Assembly: GCA_037367405.1 (NCBI GenBank)
Contig: JAZKJV010009631.1
Span: forward strand, 434,001-498,000
Direction: 5' to 3'
DNA from: Ottelia alismoides
Lineage: Eukaryota; Streptophyta; Magnoliopsida; Alismatales; Hydrocharitaceae
DNA: 64,000 bases
Shown: piece by piece, positions 1-9,602 of the stretch
Layout: every line of letters begins with the position of its first letter
How positions within the stretch are numbered: position 1 is the first letter of the stretch
Notes under the pieces: model-generated
Databases searched by the model: none
Told to the model about the DNA's origin: nothing
What the model saw: the letters and a program-made list of their open reading frames with translations, nothing else
Position numbers and translations under genes: made by a program

Positions 1-1400
1 TCCTGAAACAAAGTAAGTATACTCGTCATCAAACATAATATTAATAATGCTAACTCCGACAGTATATAAAACTTTCCTGGAATAAGTCAAATCACAAAAT
101 CTTACCCGATAACCTCTCCCAAACAAAAGTGATCAAGGAATTCCACCAAAGAAACTAGGACGGAATATGAATAACATGTTGTCAACTCAGCCTCCATAGA
201 GTTGTTTACTGTGAGAATCGACTACAAAGGCAAAGCATCATTTAGGATGATGGAAAAAAAGAAATATCATACAAATTCAGAAACATAAAAGACAAATAAA
301 AAAGAAAATATTATCTTGTTGTAGAAAGAATATGGTCGACCAGAGTAAAAAACTGGAGTAATAAAGACTAGACATAAGAAATAAAGGGAAAAATATATTG
401 ATGGTAAGAAGGAGACTCCATGCTATCTGGTGAAGCGATATGAAGATGAACAAGTTTATACCTAATGATGCACCGCCTTTGGGATCCACAAGGAGGACCT
501 TTGGCGGAAAGAGAAGGAGATGATATAGGGGGAGATTAAAAAATAAAGGGATTTGAAATTTTTAGGGTTTACTTTAAGGGTGCATTTGATTACCGGGTTA
601 GCTCAAGTTAAACTGGGGGATGGTAAACCGTTTTTTGTTTTGATGTTTGGATAGAGGTTTAGGGGTTGAGTAGGTTTGTTGTGTTGTGATTGTATTGAAG
701 TTTGGAAAAGTTAGTAAAAGTTGAATAGTTTATAATTTTTAGGTAATATAATGGTATAATATATTATTTTTTGATGGAATGGATGAAAGAAAAATAATTT
801 ATTTAATATTTAAATAAAGAAGGGAGAATGCTATTGAATCATAGATTTATTTGCATAATTTAAACACTAAAAACTCACTCAGGGTCAAATGAGGGACTTC
901 ACATCATAAAAATCTTAAAGGAAGTTTTGTCATTAAGACTTAAGGTCAAACTCTATTGTGAATCGAAACCCTTGCAAGGCAAAAAAATATTTAAACGAAT
1001 GAAAAGTCTAAAAGTACTGAAGAGAATTAAAGTAAGGTTTTAGAATCATACCTTAAAAAAGGTGAAAATGGGACTGGATGGTAGACGATGATTTATGTGT
1101 TCAGAGATTTAATACAAGTGATGACCTAATTTCTATAAATGGGACTGTTAATGTAAGTTGATTTAATTAAAATGGAGCTAAAATTGACCTTGCTTTGGGA
1201 GAGAAAACCCCACATTATTTGTAGCTACGTATGCATTGGGTGAAAGGAGAGGACGTATCCATAGGATAGAGCCCGAACCCTAAGTCAGACTGCTCGTAAT
1301 GAAATCTAATTTGCATTATCACCAATAAAAATGACAAGATGACTGGACCATATTTATGTTCTTCATTGTGTGTGTTGGTGAAATAATCGGGTTTGTTTGA
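1..1400. other. Unassigned left flank; possible minus-strand host exon
   Basis: No transposon domain or clear gene is recognisable. On the minus strand, bases 202 down to about 106 read from an ATG through about 31 codons to a sequence resembling a 5' splice donor (GGTAAGAT). A pyrimidine-rich stretch ending in CAG, resembling an acceptor, lies at about 3-12. A second donor-like GGTATAAAC near 468 and an acceptor-like TTTGTAG near 225 could frame an intron in a 5' leader. This would fit the 5' end of a split gene, but the product is unrecognised and the window edge cuts it. Bases 578-600 (GGGTGCATTTGATTACCGGG...) resemble one end of a small DNA transposon; no inverted partner was found. The rest is AT-rich without visible structure. 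Confidence 0.25.
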
Positions 1401-1510
1401 TATTGTTTGACTCTCCAGCCTCTTGAAACCCCAGGCTCCATTTTCATCTCCTGAGACTCAGCCATCTAGAGATTCAGCCATGAACCCTCCCTCTCTTAGC
1501 CTCATATTCT

Positions 1511-1796
1511 TTATGCTTAGGCTTATTTTCAGCCTAAGTATAGGGGAGATCCAATTTCAGTCTAGTTGTTCCCTTGGGTCACTTAGTTTCAATTCATATC
1601 TTTATGCTTAAGCTATTTCTCAGCTTAATTATATGGAGACCCGAGTCCCTGTCTCCCTCTAACTGATTATTGTTATTCATTTTGCAGCTTGTGGTTCTAT
1701 TATCAGTTTTTGTATATTCTTTTATATTTAACATGAGATATGGCTTCATATCACTTTATGCTGTGAGGACATAGCAAAAGCTAAGTATAGGGGGGT
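1511..1796 (+). repeat. PPT-hairpin array of element E (3 modules)
   Basis: Module 1 (1511-1546) pairs TATGCTTAGGCT with AGCCTAAGTATA and ends in GGGGA. Module 2 (1603-1637) pairs TATGCTTAAGCT with AGCTTAATTATA and ends in GGAGA. Module 3 has a long imperfect stem (about 1721-1747 with 1771-1790) ending CTAAGTATAGGGGGG. The stems use different base pairs (GGCT/AGCC against AAGCT/AGCTT), so pairing is kept while sequence changes. The same modules occur in elements A, B, C, D and F. Confidence 0.75.
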
Positions 1797-1844
1797 CTAG
1801 CATATATATTACATATACTTTAGCCATAGCTCATATTTTTTATT

Positions 1845-2215
1845 TTTCCAAAACTATTAGGGCTATGGGTCTTGTATTACATTTTTGTAACTGATTTTTT
1901 GTAAAAAAAATGTTTTGAAAATGATTTTGAAAATTGTATATATATAGTTAACATGGTTTTCAAGTGTTTTACATTGTTTGTGAAAATACGGAATGACATG
2001 GTTTGAAAAATCATTTGTAAAATATTTGAAAAACCTATATCTATGCGACATTGTTTTGAAAAATGTTTTACTTAGGTTTGGAAAATTGGGTTTTACTTGT
2101 TTTGAAAATCTTTGTAAAATGTTTGAAATTTTTTTATACTTATGTGACAATATTTGTAAAAAGTTTTCAAAAGTGAGTCTAATTAGTTGTTTAACTCTCT
2201 AACTTAATTCAAATA
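1845..2215 (+). repeat. Degenerate TTTGAAAA-rich tract (element E 3' UTR)
   Basis: The stretch is built of irregularly spaced TTTGAAAA and TTTGTAAAA words every 15 to 25 bases, just 3' of the hairpin array. Equivalent tracts follow the array in A (51760-52560, plus) and in minus orientation in C (14500-15260), B (36300-36480 and 37720-38060), D (9170-9420) and F (31180-31470). Short open frames here on both strands are composition artefacts. Confidence 0.6.
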
Positions 2216-2239
2216 TATATATATATGGAAAAATAAAAT

Positions 2240-3540
2240 TCACAAAAAGATTGACTTATTAATCGGTGTTCTTCTCTGACACTTTCACATTGCACTCAAG
2301 GCTTGAGATGATCTTCGACATTGGGTTTAAGGAGTCTATAGACTAAGAGTTATCATGTCTTAATCATTAGGGTCCTTGACTTAAAAATTCATACTTCTCT
2401 AGTTAAAAGATATGCATTCTATATTGCGTGCTTAATCTCCTTTAAAAAGAATTTGAGTATCACTCACATGCACGACTACGTTCATGATTGAGACGAGTCA
2501 AGGTATCACTAAGGAGGTCGGGATTTGAAGCTTGAGTTTGGACTTGATCTATATGATGCTCAAGGATGGGATAAAATTAATGACGGCTTCATGAAACCTG
2601 AGTGTCAGCATCTTAGCCAGTTTGGACATGATCTCATGTTATCTCTTGACTTTGACCTAAAGCGCCAGGGTGTGATATTAAATTAATAAGTTGATTAATG
2701 TGCGCTAATCCTTAGTAAAAGCAGTGGAGCTAGCCAAAAAGAAGGGATGTTTCCTCAAATAAAAAATATATATATGAAGATGAAATGAAAAGAAAAGCTC
2801 ATCGCATTACAAAGTTACACTTATGATCTATTACTTTCAAAGCAAGCGCTCCCGACCTTTAAGTGTCCACTTGGACCAAATCATTAGGTTTTTATGAGTC
2901 GGGCTAGTACCTCAAAAAGGGCTCTGCATCATTAGCACTAAAAATCGGGGTACAAGTATATTAGATGCTTAAAGAAGGCATGCCCCGATGTATTCCCAAG
3001 AAAACAAGCACAAACAACTCAAATTTCTCCTTGACGGACACATTGATTGGCAATATAAAAATAAAAAATGTGTTGAATATTGGCACTTGAGAGAATCTTG
3101 TTTAAATGAGAGAAGTAAAAATAAGTACACAATCCTATATCCTCCATGACCTAGCCTTTCACCTATCCCTTTAAAGTCTGACAAATTAAAGAGAGAGTGG
3201 ATTGAAGCAAGACTATATTTATTCCTTGGTGTTGAGGGTGGGTCCTTAGGAGAGCTTCTGGGATTGGAATTTTTGGGATATTGAGAATCTACTCTCATGA
3301 GTGCAGTCTACACTAAGTCATATTTTTTTTTACACACACACACATTGAGAGTCTAACAAGTAGAGGAGGTGAATTCCTTTTAATTGATACTTGTATCAAC
3401 TTAGAGTTTTAGGATTCCTAAAACCTAGTATTCTAGGTTAAATCAAGCCTTGTATATTCACTTGCACATGTCAGGGATCTCACTAATTAAACTAACTCTC
3501 TAATTTATTCTTTATTTATTAGCTTGAGGAGAAGCTTAGC
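2240..3540 (+). other. Conserved non-coding 3' UTR of element E
   Basis: No reading frame of note. Sequence words such as GATGGGATAAAAT and CATGAAACCTGAGTGTCAGC match, in reverse complement, the D UTR (8800-8860) and F UTR (30540-30600). A short CA microsatellite is at 3334-3346. This identifies the stretch as the distal 3' UTR between the AT-rich tract and the PPT. Confidence 0.6.
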
Positions 3541-3554
3541 TTAAGTATAGGTGG
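3541..3554 (+). promoter_or_regulatory. Polypurine tract of element E
   Basis: AAGTATAGGTGG lies directly before the LTR start TGATAAATC. It is the plus-strand primer site in reverse transcription. The family form in A is AAGTATAGGGGGG; here a T interrupts the G-run. Confidence 0.65.
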
Positions 3555-6000
3555 TGATAAATCATGTATTTATCAGCATTAATCACTAATATTATCTATC
3601 TTGCTCATGTTAATCAACAAGATTCATCGACTAATTAATACTCATTATTATTTGGTGTGTTGTATATAATTGACACTATTTAACATATACTAATATAGCC
3701 CTATTATTGTACTAATATTTTATGTTTTTTATTCCTCATTAAAAATCAAATAAAAATTAGAATAATGTTGTATATAAATAATATAACAAACAATAATATT
3801 AAAATTCAAAAAATAAACAAAATAAAAATGAAAGAAAAATGTTTTATATTGTTTTAATAAGTATTTAATTTTTATCTATGTATAGATGGTCTCTGATCTC
3901 TTTGACTTCTACATGAAAGTTGTAGATCTCATCGAGATTACAACTTTCATGTTTGCATTTTTCTTGATTCAATTCCTATTTTATTTCTAATAATCTTTGA
4001 TTTATGTAATTTTCTTAATTATGATTGGGCCACGTAGCGCCTCCGCAGACGACCACATGGCCCACCTCTCCTTTAGCCACATGTCATCCTCTTGAGTCGT
4101 CCGATCTGCTTTGATCTGGTGTCTTACAACCTTCCAAACGTGCATCTATATCCATCATTGGATCATTTAATCCAACGATCTCCAAATCACCTCCAATGTC
4201 TATTCGTTCCCCTCCTTCCATGCAAACTACTGAACCTCCTCTCTTCTTCGATTTACACCAACCGCCATCTTCACCCTCTTCCCTTATCCACGCGTGCCCT
4301 TCTAGTGAATCTAGTCGCTTCTTCATTTCCATATCCACGTCGATCCACACTCTTTTTTTGCTTGAGCAAGAGTTCCTCCAAGGCTCAATCCTCGATTTAC
4401 TATAGAACCTCCATTTTATCTCACATTCACTTCAAAATATTTGCATAGTTTTCGTTCGCATGTGGGACTAACATTGCAGGTTGATTGTGCCTCATTGATA
4501 GGAGATTGAGACACATCTCCGATCTCCAATTTCATCGATGCAGAGGATTCATCGATAGACTGATTCACCCCACCTTTCTTCTTCTTGAGCCTTCGACGAT
4601 CTTTGCTATGTATTCAAGAAGGTCACCCTATCTTAATCTAAGGTTGAGGAACACGAAGGAATATGAGTGGCCTCGTAAAAGCCCAGTCGAGCACCACCAT
4701 CCACGGTGGAGCGAATGAATAGAGAAGGGGCAGTAGCCCCTAAATTCTCCAGATTGGGGGTAATCCAATGGTTGTTGTTGAGACATGTTGACATCATGTG
4801 GCACCGTTTCGACCCTTAGGATTGGTATATGATCCTGCATCCAAGCCTCCTGCAAAGCACTAGTGAAAGCCACGTGTCTCGAGCCTCACTTCATGAACCT
4901 CGCTTGGTCACGTTACTTGCGCACGTGACTGAGCTATTTAGAGCGTCGGTCCTCGATTTCCCAAATATTGCAGATAAGACCTCCCACATGTGTTAAATTT
5001 GTATAATAGCCCCTGTGGTATATTTTAATTGCAATTTAGTCCATTTATTTCCTGTTTTGAAATAAAACTTGGAGTTTTTCTTCCAAAAATACCCCTGGAT
5101 TGAATGTTGAATATCTTTTTATCTATAGATCCAAATAAAGTGATTTTGATCTCATTTGAAAGCTAATTTATTGCTCTATCCATTGGTGTGCTACTAATGA
5201 AACATTACTCTCTCTTCCCTCCCACATGTTCAATCTTTTTTTAGTTGTTTTCCCAGAGATCTTTCTCATTAATGCAACCTTCATTTTGCTCATTCATGGA
5301 GTTGTATTTAGTAGGTTGATATTTTTGAGTTAAAAATCATGCACAAATTATTTCGTCTTCTAAGTGCTTAATTAGATCCTTAAATAAAGTCAAAACGGTC
5401 ATCTTTATGAGCAATTGAACCTGATAGTTACCTTGCTTCTTAATGGCTAATTATCAGTTAATTTTAATCATTATCATTGAGTTAATAAATGGTTTAATTG
5501 TTGCTGAAATTATTTAAGCATAAAAAGTGAAATTGGAAATTAGAGTTGTGTTAAAATTGCTTTAGAGACTAATTAGTGCTTAAAGCCATCATTGGATATG
5601 TTTTCATGCCTTACTTGATAATTGAATTAATTCAGGGAATTCTTGTGATTAACTCCAGTTGTTTATTGTGTTTTTAATCGTATTGTGATTTACTTTATTA
5701 TATCGTTTGTGCATTATTGTTTTCATATAATTTGAGTGCATACAAAATGTGTTAAAAATCTTCAATCTTGTGAATTGTGCATTTGCTCAACATAATTACC
5801 TTACGAATTACTACCTAAAATATTTGACACTTAAATTTCATCACTTAATTGCTCGAGTTCTTGTGTTCGGCCCTGGACTTCCCAGGTTATAAATTCAAGT
5901 CGAATTCTCCTCGTGGAGATCATTCATTCGGTTCTGCATGAAACACTAAGTTCCTGTGCTACAACGGATATATTTAATACATGCATTTAGCAATTCATCA
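3555..6000 (+). repeat. LTR of element E (3' LTR)
   Basis: The LTR starts TGATAAATC after the PPT and ends ATTCATCA at 6000 (2446 bp, TG...CA ends). No tRNA-Asp primer site follows, so this is a 3' LTR. It holds a GC-rich island (about 4025-4995) between AT-rich flanks, as do all large LTRs here. Its 3' end shares the block CTCCTCGTGGAGATC...TCGGTTCTGCATGA (5907-5942) with the reverse complement of the F LTR (26787-26820). Confidence 0.7.
3911..3952 (+). repeat. Near-perfect hairpin in the E LTR
   Basis: Left arm ACATGAAAGTTGTAGATCTC (3911-3930) pairs with 3934-3952 across a 3-base loop with a single one-base indel. A homologous hairpin sits in the F LTR at 29255-29295. The half-site CATGAAAGTTGTAGAT also occurs in both A LTRs (39983-39998 and 54264-54279). 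Function unknown. Confidence 0.65.
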
Positions 6001-6379
6001 GGTCTTAGTTCTCATACCTGATTTTTTAAAATTGAATAAGTTCTTCTTACATTGCCAAGAGCCAAGATTCATCGTTACACACTTCCAATACATTTCAGCC
6101 TGAGAAAAGATATAAAAGAAAACAAGGCAATTGGGTTTAAGTGAGATCTTTTTTGTACTCTTTTAGACACATCTCTAATCACCAACTCCTTGGGATGGTA
6201 TCTGATAAAGTTGTAATCATTTGGTAGACCATTAAAATTCACTTTCTCGGGTATACTAGATGAATAGGTGAACTTAGTTTCTTCCTAATTTTCCAATTCC
6301 TACGGTTGAGAATTTTGACTCAAGTCCTCTTTGAACGAAACATTGACAGCTTCAACAGCTTTCATAGTTTTCTTAATGA

Positions 6380-7080
6380 ATATCATGTTTGCTACATGAA
6401 GAGTATCCTATGAAAATACCTTTTTCTCTTTTCGAGTCAAACTTGTCATGATTATCCTTAGTGTTAAGAACAAAATACTTACATCCCAAGATTTGTAAAT
6501 AACATATCCTTGGAGAGCATTCATAATACAACTCGAAGGTTGTCTTCTTTAATCCTTGTCAAATTAAAGTTTTGTTTAGGACATAAAAGGCAGTATTTAC
6601 AGCTTCCACCCAAAAATACGGAGGCAGATCATATTCATATATTATAGTGCATGCATATTCTTGAAGTGTGTGATTCTTCTGCTCTACTACTCCATTCTGA
6701 TATGTTGTTCTTGGAGCTGAGAATTCATGCTTGATTCCAGTTTAAATGGTATTCAGAAAAAATACACATTTTCAAACTCAACATCATGATTACTTCTCAA
6801 CTTAGTGATGGTAGATCCATTTCATTTTGAATCTATTTAGCTATTCAAACTCTGAGAAAGCTAAATCTTTGGTTGTAAGAAACAAAACCCAAGTGAAAAG
6901 AGAGTAATCGTCAACTACGACAAAGTAGTAACGACAACCACCTAAACTTGCATATTTGTAAGTCCAAACAAGTCTAAATGTAGAAATTCTAAAGGTCGTG
7001 ATGTGTTAATGAAACTATTAAATTCGGATGGGTTTCTGTGCAGTTTTTCTAACTCACAACTTGTACACATGCTCTACCTC
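6380..7080 (-). pseudogene. Ty1/copia integrase remnant
   Basis: Integrase inserts retrotransposon cDNA into chromosomes. On the minus strand the fragment shows the second half of the zinc-binding motif (MCTSCELEK, near 7065-7040), the catalytic-core segment LHLDLFG with its Asp codon at 6974-6972, and TYQNGVVEQKNHTLQE with the catalytic Glu codon at 6684-6682. These are two of the three DDE residues. It continues through a typical copia region ending near GIFIGYSS (about 6410-6390). In-frame stops (for example near 6590) and frame changes show it is inactive. It lies downstream of the GAG-pre-integrase remnant at 7271-7540, in the order expected for Ty1/copia pol. Confidence 0.75.
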
Positions 7081-7270
7081 TTATATGATAGCTTAGGAAA
7101 TTCTTTAACTAGGTTAATTTTCTAAGCCTATGGATTTGTTTGAAGTGAATGTGACCTAACCTTTTATGCTATACATTCTTCTTGTGTTGCCAAATGGAAT
7201 TCTTGTAAATAAAAGTTATTGAAACTAACTGTGTATATATTTTTGTGCCTATTGCCTCCTAAGAAAACAA

Positions 7271-7560
7271 CTAGTGTGTTGTATTTAACAACTCAAAACC
7301 CTTTTTAGAGAAAACAACTTTAAAACCTTTGTCACAGATATGTGATACACTCAGTAAATTGTGCTTTAGGCCTTTAACTAGATTAATAGAATGAAAACTA
7401 GTAATAGGAGTTACAATCATACCTTGGCCAATAACTATACTTATATGGTTGTTTCCAAAAGTGATTGTGCTTCTATCCATGGTTTCTAGATGCAGGAAGA
7501 GGTCTTTGTCTCCAGTCACGTGCTTGGAACATTTGTTGTCTATGAATCAATAATCTTTCT
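7271..7560 (-). pseudogene. Ty1/copia protease end and GAG-pre-integrase remnant
   Basis: An 82-residue minus-strand frame (7519-7271) starts MTGDKDLFLHLE and contains VKGLKHNLLSVSHICDKGFK. This is the diagnostic linker between the copia aspartic protease and integrase. Just upstream, bases about 7560-7520 encode a sequence resembling the protease signature before MTGD, but the expected D-S-G triplet reads D-N-K and a preceding Trp position is a stop. The protease is therefore inactive. The integrase remnant follows at lower coordinates. Confidence 0.75.
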
Positions 7561-7939
7561 TTCCGCTGGTATGTTCTTGCAAAATTTTGCTTTGTCATTT
7601 TTCTCTGAAGGTAAGATCTTTTATTTGTTTATACAAAACATTGAATAGAGTTTTTCGATGCCCATATCTTTCAGGTACTTGGTTTGTTAGCTTGGTTCTG
7701 TGGATTTCTCCTTGGTTCTGATACCCTCATTGAAACTTTTTGATGAAGTAAAACTTGAGCAGGAATAGTAGTTTTAGAGGTTCTTACTTAACAATTGTTG
7801 TAAACTATATCATACTAGGTAGTGCTTTGGTAATTACCTCCTAATAGCTTGTCTAGGTTTGTTTTACCTTTTGTAAACTTAGCTAGATCATTAAGAAGAA
7901 TATTATTCTTTTTCTTTAGTGAAGATAAAATGTTTTCTA

Positions 7940-8425
7940 AGTTGTCTATATTTGATTTAAGAGCCTTAATTTCTATTCATGATATTTTTCAGAAGTAGAT
8001 AAACTTTCTATAAGTTCAACTATGTGCTCTTTGAATGCATTTACTTGAGAGACATGACTTTCTAATGTGATGCGTGCATTTTTTTAGAACCTTATTTTCT
8101 TTTTGAGTTTAACAACTAGGTCATGCAGTTTTTAAATAGCTTCTTCTAATTCATCAATTGAAGTTTCAGTAGTATTTACCTTATCATCACGAGCCATGAG
8201 TCCTACAAGAGCTTCTTCATCAATGAGGGAATCTGAGTTGTTGCCTGAGTCATCGGAGGAATCAGAAGTATCATCCCAAGTTACATTGAGAGATTTCTTT
8301 GAATGTTTTCCTTGAAATTTCTTTAGTTGGAAACTCTTATTTTCTTCTCAAAGCTCGGACTTCTTGATTTTAGTCTTTTGACTCTTTTTTGAGAAGTGGA
8401 TGATCCTTCTTGAGATGTCATATAT
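7940..8425 (-). pseudogene. Ty1/copia gag C-terminal remnant
   Basis: Minus-strand translation shows an acidic stretch (DDTSDSSDDSGNNSDSLIDE, about 8266-8207) followed by EEALVGLMARDD and a helical region. Upstream, near 8410-8370, is a lysine-rich segment with a partial CCHC zinc-knuckle trace (HLKKDHPLLKK). An acidic patch after the zinc knuckle is common in Sirevirus gag (family knowledge). At least one in-frame stop (near 8130) is present. Similarity ends near 8425, where element D sequence begins. Confidence 0.55.
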
Positions 8426-9502
8426 GTGCCTTTTGAGAATATCTAACATATACTTCTACACCCATGCTTTTGCATTTACGATACATGGAACTTTTTTCAA
8501 GCTTACATTGTTCTTATTTGATGACCTAGTAGTAGTGGGAAGAAGCAATATTGAGGGATACTTCCACCTGGTCTAAATGGATACTCAAAAGGTTGGGAGC
8601 ATTTCTGGTTTATTCAGCTCATTTTTTGGAAGCTTTTTCAAAATTTGAGTTTTCCTTTAAATATAGAAGAGATATTGATAGCTCCTCGGCTCTTGCAAAG
8701 TTGTTGTGTATTGATCCACAATTAATAAGTTTTTAACACACATAGGCACCTAGGACAAGTATGGTTAATACGAAGAACCTTGTCCCCATACTGGCTTCAT
8801 GTTGACACTCAGGTTTCATGAATTGATTCTAGACTCCTTCTCATCCTCAAGAATCATAAGATCAGATCCCAATTTAAGCACTCAAATTCCGGGTCCTTAG
8901 GAGAAGCAGTGATTCATCACCAAGTACAGGCAATCGTGCAAGTGAGGTGCATGTCATATTCAATTAAGTACTGGGATGATACATGTAATATAGCGTTATA
9001 TCCTCATTACAAGCACTTTGAGTACATTAAGTCTAAGACCCTAATGATTAAGAGTGATTGAGACTCGAAGTTGAGAACTCTTTGAATCAAGAAACATGAT
9101 GTATGACGAGCCTTGTATGCATGTACAAATGTCAGGAATAAAATCTTATTGGTAGATTTTTCTATTTTCTAAGTTTTCTATATATTTTTTGTTTTTTAAA
9201 AAGAAGGAATTTTTAAATTTTTTTAAAAAATTTACAATTTTTTTGAAAAAAAATAAAATTTTTCAAAAGATTTTTTAAGAAGTTTGTTTTTTACAAAATG
9301 TTTTTTTAAAAAAAAAAGAAAATTTTGTTATACTCTAATTTTGTAAAGAATTTTTTAAACAAGTATTACATACATATAAACAAAAAGTTTTTCAAAAATA
9401 TACACATTTTATAATAATTTAACCATGTAATCCCTACTCATTATTTATTTCCATGTAAGTGAAAGTACGAGCTATGGGTAAGGTAAATATGTAATATATA
9501 CA
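8426..9502 (-). other. 3' UTR of element D
   Basis: Non-coding. It aligns by eye with the F UTR (30190-31490) and in reverse with the E UTR, for example GACACTCAGGTTTCATGA at 8804-8821. Bases 9170-9420 form the TTTTCAAA-rich tract found in each relative. Confidence 0.6.
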
Positions 9503-9573
9503 CCCTCCCTATACTTAGCGTGTGATATGTCCTCATGGCACCGATGGAAAGAGATAGCTCGTACTAAGTATAA
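9503..9573 (-). repeat. First PPT-hairpin module of element D
   Basis: CCCTCCCTATACTTAGC...ATGTCCTC pairs imperfectly with GAGATAGCTCGTACTAAGTATA (9550-9573). Read on the minus strand the module ends in TAAGTATAGGGAGGG. It is the long-stem type also seen at 51498-51573, 38226-38310, 15298-15373, 31495-31566 and 1721-1796. Element C is inserted 29 bases beyond it. Confidence 0.65.
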
Positions 9574-9602
9574 GAAGGTGAAAAGAATAGATGTCGACCA
9601 GT

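Larger units (their letters stand above)
1400..6000 (+). mobile_element. Element E: 3' part of an Athila-type LTR retrotransposon
   Basis: This is a plus-strand fragment made of a 3' UTR (about 1400-3540), a PPT-like site (3541-3554) and one LTR (3555-6000). The 3' UTR blocks at 2240-3550 are recognisably the reverse complement of the 3' UTRs of elements D (8440-9600) and F (29600-31598). The LTR pairs with the F LTR. No gag or pol sequence lies upstream: similarity stops near 1400, so the body of E is missing. The base after the LTR (6001) enters a Ty1/copia remnant, so E probably inserted into that element. The second target-site copy is not in the window. Confidence 0.7.
6001..8425 (-). 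mobile_element. Element G: decayed Ty1/copia retrotransposon fragment
   Basis: Reading the minus strand from 8425 down gives the end of gag, a protease/GAG-pre-integrase region and integrase. RT and RNase H would lie below 6001 and are missing where the E LTR begins. Gene order and the wording of the GAG-pre-integrase and integrase regions resemble the Sirevirus branch of Ty1/copia (family knowledge, moderate confidence). Stops and frame changes are frequent, so the fragment is dead. The upper boundary near 8425 abuts the 3' UTR of element D. Confidence 0.75.
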
